NCBI GenBank assembly: GCA_964493505.1
Contig: CAZBNP010000002.1
Location: 124,001-188,000 of the forward strand
Length of the DNA: 64,000 nucleotides
From: Chryseosolibacter sp964493505
Lineage (GTDB): Bacteria; Bacteroidota; Bacteroidia; Cytophagales; Cyclobacteriaceae
Direction: 5' to 3'
A program made the position numbers and the translations under genes. Each line of letters opens with the position of its first letter. Positions within the stretch are counted from its first letter, which is position 1. Below are positions 18,293-26,019 of the stretch, piece after piece. A model generated the notes under the pieces. The model was not told the origin of the DNA. It worked only from the letters and a program-made list of their open reading frames with translations, and did no database searches.

Positions 18293-20179
18293 TCAGGTTG
18301 TGCGGTCTGAGAGTGTGTATAGTTCGTCCAGCGCCAGCCACCGGTCAGTCTTCTCATCGATTTCGATCTGAAGCGCTTCCATCTCCTCCGACCACGCCCG
18401 GATCTGTTCCAGGTTGTCCGTGCCATTCGCAAACCGGGCTTCGATCTCCGACTTTTTCCGCTCCAGCATTTCAATCTCCGATTGAAGAGAATCGTACTCC
18501 TGCTTTTCTTTATATGAAATTTTCTTCCGGCCCGACGACGCCGGGACGGGCGCAACGGGAGTCTTCACCACCTGCACGTTGTCGTTCTTCCTTTCGCGTT
18601 CGCCAACCCAGTCGCGGTAGTCAGTGTAATTTCCGTTAAACAAGCGAATCCTCCCGTCGCCTTCAAAAACGAAAAGCTGATCGACAAGGTGATCCATAAA
18701 ATAGCGGTCGTGTGAAACGAGCAACAGACATCCCGTGAATTGCTCGAGGTATTCTTCCAGCACATTCAACGTATCGATATCGAAGTCGTTGGTAGGTTCG
18801 TCGAGTATCAGGAAGTTCGGATTGGTGACAAGAAGTTTGAGTAGCTGAAGGCGTTTTCTTTCACCCCCGCTGAGTTTGCTGACGTAGTTATATTGTTTCT
18901 CCGGCGGGAACAGAAAGTTATCGAGAAACTTAGAGGCGGATATCTGTGATCCATCAGACAGTGTAATGAACTCCGCGATCTCTTTTACTTCCTCGATGAG
19001 CCGGTGTTCGGGATTGAGGTTTACAGATTCCTGGGTGAAATAACCAAACCGGGTGGTCACACCCGGGATCACTTCACCACTGTCGGGCTTGAGCCGGCCG
19101 GTGAGGATATCGAGCAACGTTGACTTTCCCGCACCGTTTTTTCCCACCACCCCAATACGGTCCTTTTTCTTGAAAATATAGGAGAAATCCTCAACGATAG
19201 TCAGGTCGCCGAATTTCTTCGTGATATGTTCAGCTTCGAGAATCTTGCCACCCTGCCGGGTTTCTTTAAAGTCGAGTTCAAGTTTATCTTTCCGAAGATT
19301 CTGACCGGCCTTTTTTTCGAGGTCATGGAAAGCGTCAATCCGGTACTTCGCTTTGGTTCCCCTTGCCTTGGGCTGGCGCCTCATCCATTCCAGTTCCTTC
19401 TTCAGCAACTGCTTCGCTTTGCCCACTTCGATCCTGAGAATCTCTTCGCGCTCGGATTTTTTTTCAAGAAAATAAGCATAGTTACCCTTGTAGCGGAATA
19501 TCTGACCGCGGTCAAGCTCAATAATTTCCGTTGCCACCGCGTCGAGAAAGTACCGGTCGTGCGTAACCATGATCAGCGTGATCTGCTGCCCGGAAAGATA
19601 ATTCTCCAGCCACTCTATCGCCGACAGGTCCAGGTGGTTGGTCGGTTCATCCATGATGATGAGGTCGGGTTCGAGCAGAAGTACCTGCGCGAGGAAGATC
19701 CGCTTTCGTTGCCCCCCAGAAAGCTCCCCGAATTTCTTGTTCAGGTCAGGCACACCGAGGCGATCGATCACCTCGTTCACCTTTGCCTCATAATCCCAGG
19801 CTTTGAGATCCTCCATTTCCTGCAGTGCGGCCTGCATACGTTCAGGCGATGTTTCCGGATCGAGAAGACATTGCTCGTATTCCCGCACAGCCTTCGCTAC
19901 GGCATTGGCGTCATTAAAAAGGATATCCCTGACGACCTCGTCATCACTCACAGATGGTGTTTGAGTAAGATAGCCCGTCCTGACGCCCTCCCGAACGGTC
20001 ACAACCCCCGAATCAGGCTCAATCTCTCCGGTAAGGATCTTGAGAAGTGTAGACTTACCGACCCCGTTGTTGCCAACGAAACCGAATTTTTCGCCACGGG
20101 AAATGCCCAGAGAAATATCTCTGAACAACCAGCGGTCATCAAATGTCTTAGAGATCGATTCAGCGGAAAGAATATTCAA
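18293..20179 (-). CDS. uup: ABC-F family ATPase (Uup-like)
   Basis: A 628-residue soluble protein with two ABC cassettes. The first has GNNGVGKST, LSGGQRKR and LIIMDEPTNHLD; the second has GKNGAGKST, LSGGERKR and LILDEPTNDFD. A linker with WMRRQPKARGTK is typical of Uup, as is a C-terminal coiled coil (about 545-620). ABC-F proteins act on the ribosome E-site or, for Uup, in DNA and translation-related roles. I chose the TTG at 20177-20179 as start. The protein then begins MNILSAE as relatives do, and a perfect -7 box TAGATTTG (complement of 20203-20210) lies just upstream, inside the longer reading frame that begins at 20287. Confidence 0.88.
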   Translation of the reverse strand: MNILSAESISKTFDDRWLFRDISLGISRGEKFGFVGNNGVGKSTLLKILTGEIEPDSGVVTVREGVRTGYLTQTPSVSDDEVVRDILFNDANAVAKAVREYEQCLLDPETSPERMQAALQEMEDLKAWDYEAKVNEVIDRLGVPDLNKKFGELSGGQRKRIFLAQVLLLEPDLIIMDEPTNHLDLSAIEWLENYLSGQQITLIMVTHDRYFLDAVATEIIELDRGQIFRYKGNYAYFLEKKSEREEILRIEVGKAKQLLKKELEWMRRQPKARGTKAKYRIDAFHDLEKKAGQNLRKDKLELDFKETRQGGKILEAEHITKKFGDLTIVEDFSYIFKKKDRIGVVGKNGAGKSTLLDILTGRLKPDSGEVIPGVTTRFGYFTQESVNLNPEHRLIEEVKEIAEFITLSDGSQISASKFLDNFLFPPEKQYNYVSKLSGGERKRLQLLKLLVTNPNFLILDEPTNDFDIDTLNVLEEYLEQFTGCLLLVSHDRYFMDHLVDQLFVFEGDGRIRLFNGNYTDYRDWVGERERKNDNVQVVKTPVAPVPASSGRKKISYKEKQEYDSLQSEIEMLERKKSEIEARFANGTDNLEQIRAWSEEMEALQIEIDEKTDRWLALDELYTLSDRTT

Positions 20180-20202
20180 TGCCGTAGTTAAAAAGTAAGT
20201 CG

Positions 20203-20210
20203 CAAATCTA
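20203..20210 (-). promoter_or_regulatory. Promoter -7 box of the ABC-F gene
   Basis: TAGATTTG on the minus strand matches TAnnTTTG. It predicts a transcript start near 20196, 17 nt before the chosen TTG start and downstream of the alternative start at 20287, which it argues against. Confidence 0.55.
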
Positions 20211-20350
20211 CGCAAAAAGCAATGATCATTACTGCCACACAGCCGCTGACGGCACCCTGTTCTGAAGTTTTTGATGACCGGAAGCAAAAAATCGCATAGT
20301 GTGGCACTTTATTTTAAGGTCTGTCGACGAAATACTAAATACATAAGCTT

Positions 20351-21061
20351 ATGAAGGTGACGATATTGTGTACCCTGTTACTGTCGGTAATGTTAGCCTG
20401 TAACGATGACGACCATTTCACCGAAGCCACACCCGTTCCGGAAGATGTTTTTAATGTTGAACTCTGCCCGACATTGGTATCGAACGTCACCGCACTCTTT
20501 CCGGAATCAGGCAACAATCAGGAAAAGCACGCCGAATTGTTCGGCAACAGCACACAACAACGAATAGTCCTTACCGAAGACACTGACGTTTATGTCAGCT
20601 TTGTGGCCGAGCGTGCCAGTATCGGGAATGTACTTGGCTATTACGTCTATAATTCCAACGCAACGCCCGGTTCATCGGAAGATATCGACAAGCAGCTTAT
20701 TTTTCCCAACGTCGACAACACATACCTCGAGCCCGGCGATACCCGTAAACTGGGGAGTGCCCGGCTCAAAGCAGGAACCGTGATCGGCTTCTTCCTCATC
20801 GTAGGAGGATATCGCGGCGACGGCGTGTACTTCAAGAAGCCAACCTTCTACACCGACCAGGGCTGGAATGCCAACCAGGAAAAACAACATGTGCTCTTCC
20901 GCGAGTCAACATGCGGGGCGCTCGTCGTCGGCTTTGAAGACAAGCGGTCAGACGCCGCTGACAAAGACTTTAACGACCTCATCTTCACTGTTTCAGATAA
21001 TATTTCCGATCAGCAGAACACGTCTTTCGATCTCCAGAATATCGCGACATTATCGAATTAA
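20351..21061 (+). CDS. DUF4114 domain lipoprotein
   Basis: A 236-residue lipoprotein with a signal peptide and lipobox at VMLAC (Cys16), followed by an acidic stretch DDDHF. The C-terminal half is a DUF4114 domain, marked by VVGFEDKRSDAADKDFNDLIF, an acidic calcium-binding-like motif common in secreted adhesin-like proteins. The N-terminal half (DVYVSFVAERASIGNVLGYYV, shown in part) is beta-rich. It starts at ATG 20351, divergent from the ABC-F gene. Likely outer surface or periplasmic; partner unknown. Confidence 0.82.
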   Translation: MKVTILCTLLLSVMLACNDDDHFTEATPVPEDVFNVELCPTLVSNVTALFPESGNNQEKHAELFGNSTQQRIVLTEDTDVYVSFVAERASIGNVLGYYVYNSNATPGSSEDIDKQLIFPNVDNTYLEPGDTRKLGSARLKAGTVIGFFLIVGGYRGDGVYFKKPTFYTDQGWNANQEKQHVLFRESTCGALVVGFEDKRSDAADKDFNDLIFTVSDNISDQQNTSFDLQNIATLSN

Positions 21062-21376
21062 AGCCGCCGTCCTCAGGCACGTCATTTTACCAGTATTATT
21101 ATGATCGTTACCGGTTCAATGTCAGCAGGCCATTGCCGGTAAAATCGGCCATAGTTGTCCGATTTACCTATTTGAAACCTCGCACAAGGTAACCGTCACG
21201 ACGGCCAATTAGCGGTTCACCGATGTATGGAGACCACCGTTTAGCAAGTAACAAAGTCGTTAAACCTGCTTTTTTGTTAATTGATTCTATTTTCTTACAC
21301 ACCGGGCACGTCACCGGTATTAACCTCTACCTTTCAAAGGAAAAGAAACACCTTTGAGGTGTGTAACCCTGATTTG
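21062..21376. other. Intergenic region without a gene
   Basis: No coding sequence is supported. The only clear structure is a perfect inverted repeat ACACCT-TTG-AGGTGT at 21348-21362, 14 nt before the response regulator start. There it could form a hairpin in the leader or be a binding site. No TAnnTTTG box was found. Confidence 0.5.
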
Positions 21377-21790
21377 ATGTTTAGGAAGATTGGAAATCTG
21401 TGGATTATTGATGATGACCCAATGGCCTCGTTTTATATCAAGAGGCTGGCGGAGTTAGGAGAACTTGCGAACATCATCACGATTTATGATAAGGCCCGTG
21501 GCGCGATGGATTACCTTTTACACCACCGGCGTTCGGAAGAGCATCTCCCCGATGTGATCCTCCTTGATATTTACATGCCGGAAATGGATGGCTGGACATT
21601 CCTGAAAGTCTTTGCTGACACCCAGGATCAGTTTGCAAAGCCTATTGATATCTTCATTATCAGCTCATCCGATCACCTGAAGGATATTAACAAAGCCCGT
21701 TCGATCCCGCATGTAAAAGCCTACCTGCAGAAGCCGGTGACGATGGAGGTGTTGAAGGATCTCGTAGCGGTGACGAAGGAGGAAGGTTGA
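21377..21790 (+). CDS. Single-domain response regulator (CheY-like receiver)
   Basis: A 137-residue receiver domain with no output domain. Acidic pocket residues are DDD (12-14), the phospho-acceptor is Asp64 in LLDIYMPEMDG, and Lys119 of LQKPV is the conserved lysine. The SSS at 96-98 holds the switch Thr/Ser position. ATG 21377 is chosen because a longer TTG start at 21281 adds 32 residues that match no receiver. It would relay phosphate from a histidine kinase not encoded next to it. Confidence 0.9.
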   Translation: MFRKIGNLWIIDDDPMASFYIKRLAELGELANIITIYDKARGAMDYLLHHRRSEEHLPDVILLDIYMPEMDGWTFLKVFADTQDQFAKPIDIFIISSSDHLKDINKARSIPHVKAYLQKPVTMEVLKDLVAVTKEEG

Positions 21791-21835
21791 TCGTCTTTTT
21801 CAAAAGAATTCCGCAAACATTTGGAGGAATCGCAG

Positions 21836-21940
21836 CAGGACTGGATCACTCTTCTCACTATCGATTGTATCTCCCGGATACAATCGGCTAATATCGAAGC
21901 TCATATTAAAAAAATGAAATCAAGACGATACATTGAAAAT
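21836..21940 (+). pseudogene. GIY-YIG nuclease gene fragment (C-terminal remnant)
   Basis: This 105-bp stretch is nearly identical to 22206-22310, the C-terminal half of the intact GIY-YIG gene. It keeps codons for DWIT.LTIDCIS and IEAHIKKMKSRRYIEN. The catalytic GIY-YIG half is missing upstream, and the frame then runs into the tRNA-like copy and stops at its TAG. It is a broken duplicate and marks a segmental duplication with an internal deletion. Confidence 0.8.
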
Positions 21941-21951
21941 CGCCTCGATTT

Positions 21952-22032
<81 letters not shown>

Positions 22033-22069
22033 CGGTATTCTCCTGAACAATAAATTACCTCAAACCCGG

Positions 22070-22363
22070 TTGTTTGTGTTCAAAGTTTACATCCTCTATT
22101 CACCTACACTTGATGGCTACTATATTGGGCAAAGCGAGGATTTTGAAAAAAGATTTCAATGGCATAAAAACAAACTCTTTGCTGAAAGTTTTACAAAAAG
22201 GGCAGAGGACTGGATCACTTTTCTCACTATCGATTGTATCTCCCGGAGACAATCGGTTAATATCGAAGCTCATATTAAAAAAATGAAATCAAGACGATAC
22301 ATTGAAAATCTAAAGAAATACCCTGAAATCGCGCAAAAGTTGAAATTGAGGTATCCCCAATAG
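22070..22363 (+). CDS. GIY-YIG nuclease family protein
   Basis: A 97-residue (from the TTG at 22070) single-domain GIY-YIG endonuclease of the UvrC/YhbQ-like superfamily. VYIL (6-9) and GYYIG (16-20) form the signature, Arg28 and His32 are the usual catalytic-site residues, and Glu66 in IEAHIKK is the expected metal ligand. All key residues are present, so it may be active on DNA. The reading frame is open upstream to 22013, through the palindrome's right arm and the tRNA remnant, so the exact start is uncertain. The gene is visibly richer in A/T than its neighbours, suggesting transfer. It lies between a broken and an intact tRNA-Thr. Confidence 0.82.
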   Translation: MFVFKVYILYSPTLDGYYIGQSEDFEKRFQWHKNKLFAESFTKRAEDWITFLTIDCISRRQSVNIEAHIKKMKSRRYIENLKKYPEIAQKLKLRYPQ

Positions 22364-22394
22364 TTTCTCACTTCCCAAAAGAATCCCCGATTTG

Positions 22395-22425
22395 TTTGTA
22401 GGATAGCTATCTTAATTTAATTTTG
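22395..22425 (+). promoter_or_regulatory. Promoter of tRNA-Thr
   Basis: TTTG (22395-22398), exactly 19 nt, then TAATTTTG (22418-22425) is a full match to the Bacteroidota TTG-N19-TAnnTTTG promoter. It predicts a start near 22432, six nucleotides before the tRNA. The broken tRNA copy at 21952 lacks this region. Confidence 0.75.
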
Positions 22426-22437
22426 CAGCCTCGATTT

Positions 22438-22500
<63 letters not shown>

Positions 22501-22510
<10 letters not shown>

Positions 22511-22628
22511 CTGACATTTGAACATGCATGGTCGCTGTCCCGATAACCATCGGGACGATCCCGGCAGGGGGCTCTGACATTTGAACATGCATCGCTGTCC
22601 CGATAGCTATCGGGACGATCCCGGCAGG
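22501..22628 (+). repeat. Tandem 60-63 bp repeats of the tRNA 3' end carrying palindromes
   Basis: Starting inside the tRNA, the block GCAGGGGGCT-CTGACATTTGAACATGCAT recurs with periods of 63 and 60 bp (GCAGG at 22501, 22564, 22624). Each extra unit begins with (GGT)CGCTG, then the palindrome (22538-22555, 22598-22615), then CGATCCCGGCAGG. These are tRNA T-arm and acceptor tails with the same palindrome-for-GTT replacement as the broken copy at 21952. They separate the tRNA from its terminator. Confidence 0.85.
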
Positions 22629-22644
22629 CAATCATTGTAAATCA

Positions 22645-22677
22645 GGCAGTTACGTAAAGTGACTGCCTTTCTTTTTT
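22645..22677 (+). terminator. Rho-independent terminator after tRNA-Thr
   Basis: Stem GGCAGTTAC (22645-22653)/GTGACTGCC (22659-22667), with loop GTAAA and one T-G pair, is followed by a T-rich tract at 22668-22677. It lies 135 nt downstream of the tRNA because of the intervening tail repeats. Confidence 0.8.
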
Positions 22678-22896
22678 CTAGTGTAAAACAATTGCGAAAC
22701 ATTTTTTCGGGCCATATCTTAGGGATATGGCTCCTTTATACTCTGATAACGCCCTTCCGCACCCGGGGGGCCATGGGAATAACAAGGGAGGCTTTCTTGT
22801 CATGGATGGGCAAGAATCGTGTAGCGCATAGGTTTTGCATTAGCCGTCGTACCCCATAAATTGCCATTGTAGCGCCGCGGCACTACATTACAAGCC
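22678..22896. other. Intergenic region without a supported gene
   Basis: A short plus-strand frame here (about 66 codons from 22659) overlaps the terminator and shows no recognisable motif, so I do not call it. No -7 box was identified for the downstream GDPD gene. Confidence 0.45.
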
Positions 22897-23823
22897 ATGA
22901 AAAGAAACTATCTCATCCCTGTCATCGCGCTGTTAACTTCCCTGTCCATGAGTTGCACCTTCGATACCAGAAGGCACACCGCCCTGTCCGCCTTCCCTGA
23001 ATTCTATAAGGAGGGACACCGCGGCGCACGCGGAATGATGCCCGAGAATACGATCCCGTCGATGAAAAAAGCGATCGAAGATGGTGCCAATTTTATCGAG
23101 GTCGATATACAGATCAGCCGCGACCTCCAGGTACTGATTTCCCACGACCCACACATCAACGGGCTAATCTCGCTGCTCCCCGACGGAAGCGAGATCCCCG
23201 AGGAAGACCGTCACAAATATGCGCTTTATCAAATGCCCTACGACTCGATACGGAAGTTCGACGTGGGGACGAAGTACCTTCCCGCCTTTCCGGAGCAGAA
23301 AAAAATCCACGCCTATATTCCCACACTCGGCGAACTCATCGACTCGGTCGAGCTGTTCACGAAAGAAAACGGATTTAATCCGGTAATCTATAACATCGAG
23401 ATCAAGTCGCGTCCCGACCAGGACGGAACCTTGCAACCAGCGCCTGCGCAACTGATCGACCTGGTGATGGCGGTAGTACAGTCAAAGGATATCGGAAAGC
23501 GATTTTATATTCAATCGTTTGACATCCGGCAGATCCAGGAGGTTCACAACCGTTACCCCGGTGTAACGACCGGATTCCTGACGGGAAGCAAAAACCTGTC
23601 GATGGAGCAAAACCTGCGGAACATCGGCTTCACCCCGGACATTTACAGCCCGCACTACAGTCTTGCGACAAAGGAACTCGTCGATAGCGTGCAGGCAAAA
23701 GGTATGAAGTTCGTCCCGTGGACCGTCAACTCACTGGAAGAAATGAAATCGCTCCGGGATCTCGGTGTCGACGGTATCATCACCGATTATCCCAACCTGT
23801 TCGACTCTCTCCTGGCGAAATGA
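22897..23823 (+). CDS. Glycerophosphodiester phosphodiesterase lipoprotein
   Basis: A 308-residue GDPD-family TIM barrel anchored as a lipoprotein (SMSC, Cys20). It would hydrolyse glycerophosphodiesters to glycerol-3-phosphate and an alcohol in the periplasm. Catalytic features are HRGARG (41-46), PENT (49-52), EVD (68-70) and SHD with His83, and VPWTVN near the C-terminus is the usual barrel-closing motif. It starts at ATG 22897. It converges on the DUF2911 gene. Confidence 0.93.
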   Translation: MKRNYLIPVIALLTSLSMSCTFDTRRHTALSAFPEFYKEGHRGARGMMPENTIPSMKKAIEDGANFIEVDIQISRDLQVLISHDPHINGLISLLPDGSEIPEEDRHKYALYQMPYDSIRKFDVGTKYLPAFPEQKKIHAYIPTLGELIDSVELFTKENGFNPVIYNIEIKSRPDQDGTLQPAPAQLIDLVMAVVQSKDIGKRFYIQSFDIRQIQEVHNRYPGVTTGFLTGSKNLSMEQNLRNIGFTPDIYSPHYSLATKELVDSVQAKGMKFVPWTVNSLEEMKSLRDLGVDGIITDYPNLFDSLLAK

Positions 23824-23902
23824 CGATCAGTTTTCTCGGTGGTGGCCGCTATGATGAGAACTCATCGCAAATTATGCCGCAACGCGGACCGGCTGGCGCT
23901 CC

Positions 23903-24439
23903 TTATTTGATAGTAACAGGAACCTCTACATTCTCCCAGCGGAGTACAAATCCCTTGTTGTTGATTTCGTATACCAGACGTTCGGTCAAGTCGACCTTCT
24001 TCGGTTTCACCTTTACTTCAAGTGCATCCTGCGCTGGGTCACGCGATGTGGCACCACCCCTTTTCACGCCCCATTGACCGGTTTGTTTGTTGAATATAAC
24101 CGCCCACTCTTTTTCGCCCGGAATGGCGTAGATACTGTATTGTCCGGTAGGCAGGGTCTTCCCTTCTACCTTGATCTCCTTGTCTGTCGTGAAGAGAGTA
24201 GCCTCGTTTGCTCCAGCCCGCCATACCGCTCCGTAAGGATGCATGTCGGGAAAGATCTTTCTGTCTTTGACTGCAGGACTGCTGTAATCGATCGTGATAT
24301 TCGCACCGTTGATCGTTCCCTTAGCCTGCGCCGGGGGGCTCGCACGGTTTGATTTGTCTCCTTGTGCAAGTGCAACCGAGGTCATCATCACCATCATGAC
24401 CAGCGGCATTACAAAACGGGGCTGAATTCGGTTATTCAT
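23903..24439 (-). CDS. DUF2911 secreted protein
   Basis: A 178-residue secreted protein of the DUF2911 family, common in Bacteroidota. It has a Sec signal with a Met-rich hydrophobic core ending ALAQ, then the family pattern ITIDYSSPAVKDRKIF, YGAVWRAGANEATLF and LPTGQYSIYAIPG. ATG 24439 is preferred over the TTG at 24496, which would add 19 residues before the signal. The function of the family is unknown. Confidence 0.9.
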   Translation of the reverse strand: MNNRIQPRFVMPLVMMVMMTSVALAQGDKSNRASPPAQAKGTINGANITIDYSSPAVKDRKIFPDMHPYGAVWRAGANEATLFTTDKEIKVEGKTLPTGQYSIYAIPGEKEWAVIFNKQTGQWGVKRGGATSRDPAQDALEVKVKPKKVDLTERLVYEINNKGFVLRWENVEVPVTIK

Positions 24440-24579
24440 AGCTTGACAGTTTGGGTTGGTTTGAAATCTGTTCAGGAAGGTTACTCTAAGTAACAATTTT
24501 AAAGGAGATTTCCAAACTCACAGCTGGTCGCACATCGTCGATATCTTCGGAAATACCCGAAAAATTAATACCCAACACG

Positions 24580-25281
24580 CTATTTCATTTCAAATCCTTT
24601 CAAAGGAGTCAATTCCACTTTTCTGAATTCAACTTCGGAACCTTCCGCCTGCAGCGCAATGTTGCCTTCACTAGCCGTACACCGGGTGCCGTGATTTACC
24701 ATATCACCATTGACCCACACCTGAACCCCGTCTCCGATACATTCAATCACCACAGTGTTCCATTCCCCGACCGGCTTTTCAGATCCGTCGGTCAGATTCA
24801 GAATCCTGCGACCTTTCCCTTCGGTCACACCCCAGTTCTCCTTCGGCCCACGGCGAGTTTCCATGTCGGGGACCGTGATATCTTCGACTATACACCAGAA
24901 ATCACCCGCCTGCTGGTGCATCATCTGGACTTCGATCGACTTCGGGAACATTTGATAAAGCGCACGCGGGGTTGATGCATGGACAAGAACGCCGCAGTTG
25001 CCCGGAGTTCCTGCGAACCGGTATTCAACCTCCAGTCGATAATTTTTAAAAACCCTGTTGGTAATAACATGCCCCGCGGGAGTTCCCATGCTCACCAGCA
25101 TCCCGTTGCGAACAAGGAAGGGACTTTGTAGCGTAGCATCATCATCCATCTCCGGAACATCGATATGCCAACCCGTAAGGTCAACGCCGTTAAAGAGACT
25201 TCTCGCCTCCGAATCCGACGACTGGCCGGCACAAGCATGCGACAGGAAGATGATACTTAAACAGAATGTAACGAATCTCAT
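24580..25281 (-). CDS. DUF1080 protein (3-keto-disaccharide hydrolase family)
   Basis: A 233-residue secreted protein with a jelly-roll DUF1080 fold. The markers are LFNGVDLTGWHI near the N-terminus, YRLEVEYRFAGTPGNCGVLVHAS in the middle (given here as a continuous strand-loop-strand region, residues about 83-105) and GEWNTVVIECIGDGVQVWVNG near 190. The family is assigned to hydrolysis of 3-keto-glycosides, consistent with sugar 3-dehydrogenases elsewhere in the window. ATG 25281 starts at the signal peptide; an in-frame ATG at 25329 adds 16 residues. It lies 52 nt after msrA on the same strand. Confidence 0.88.
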   Translation of the reverse strand: MRFVTFCLSIIFLSHACAGQSSDSEARSLFNGVDLTGWHIDVPEMDDDATLQSPFLVRNGMLVSMGTPAGHVITNRVFKNYRLEVEYRFAGTPGNCGVLVHASTPRALYQMFPKSIEVQMMHQQAGDFWCIVEDITVPDMETRRGPKENWGVTEGKGRRILNLTDGSEKPVGEWNTVVIECIGDGVQVWVNGDMVNHGTRCTASEGNIALQAEGSEVEFRKVELTPLKGFEMK

Positions 25282-25333
25282 TTTCAGTTCTTTCCTGCAA
25301 AATATCAATTCCCGGGAAAACAGTCGCATAGTA

Positions 25334-25990
25334 TTAATGTTCCTTCTTCAATTTGCCCTCGTATTGTTGTTTGAATTTTTCAAATCGCGGTACCGACACC
25401 TTTACCACATAGGGTGTTCTCGGGTTATGACAAATATAATCCTGGTGATATCCCTCTGCGCGATAGAACTCATCGAGCTCTTTCAACTCAGTAACGATAG
25501 GATTGCGGAACGAAGGTTGAAATCCGGATATCGCTTTTTCCGCGATGGCTTTCTCGGCATCTGACTGGTAAAAGAGAATCGACCGGTAAGATGAGCCGAC
25601 GTCCGGTCCCTGTCTATTGGCGGTGGTCGGGTCGTGCGAGAGAAAGAATACATTTACCAGTTCCTCGTACGATAGGACCTCCGGATCATAGTAAACGAGA
25701 ACCGACTCGGCATGCCCGGTAGTCTCGGTGTTGACCAGTTCATAGGTAGGATTGGGTACTGTCCCTCCCGAATAACCGGAAACAGCTGAATCCACACCGA
25801 CTACTGCTTCAAAGATGTGTTCGGTACACCAGAAGCAGCCGCTGGCGAAGGCTGCCAATGCCTTCCCTTCCGGAGCCGTAAGCGGTATCAATCTCACTCC
25901 TTCCGTGTTTTTGCTCTTTTGCTGGGCACAGGCAAAAAGAGAAAAGAACAGAACGACCAATCCAAAATAGCATGACGTTATCTTCTTCAT
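25334..25990 (-). CDS. msrA: Peptide methionine-S-sulfoxide reductase MsrA, lipoprotein form
   Basis: A 218-residue MsrA with an N-terminal lipoprotein signal (LFAC, Cys21), so it repairs oxidised methionine outside the cytoplasm. The catalytic motif is GCFWC (51-55, nucleophile Cys52), followed by VGVDSAVSGYSGG, TGHAESV and FFLSHDPTTANRQGPDVG (all family hallmarks). It starts at ATG 25990, 29 nt after the large histidine kinase gene. Confidence 0.95.
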   Translation of the reverse strand: MKKITSCYFGLVVLFFSLFACAQQKSKNTEGVRLIPLTAPEGKALAAFASGCFWCTEHIFEAVVGVDSAVSGYSGGTVPNPTYELVNTETTGHAESVLVYYDPEVLSYEELVNVFFLSHDPTTANRQGPDVGSSYRSILFYQSDAEKAIAEKAISGFQPSFRNPIVTELKELDEFYRAEGYHQDYICHNPRTPYVVKVSVPRFEKFKQQYEGKLKKEH

Positions 25991-26019
25991 ACCCTAAAGA
26001 TAAAGTTTCCCGGCGCAAT

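Noticed and set aside
22659..22859. Small plus-strand ORF after the tRNA terminator
   Set aside because: It begins inside the terminator stem and shows no recognisable motif or ribosome site.
25334..25990. MsrA with an unusual GCFWC motif
   Set aside because: CxxC-type variants of the MsrA signature are common, so this is normal for the family.
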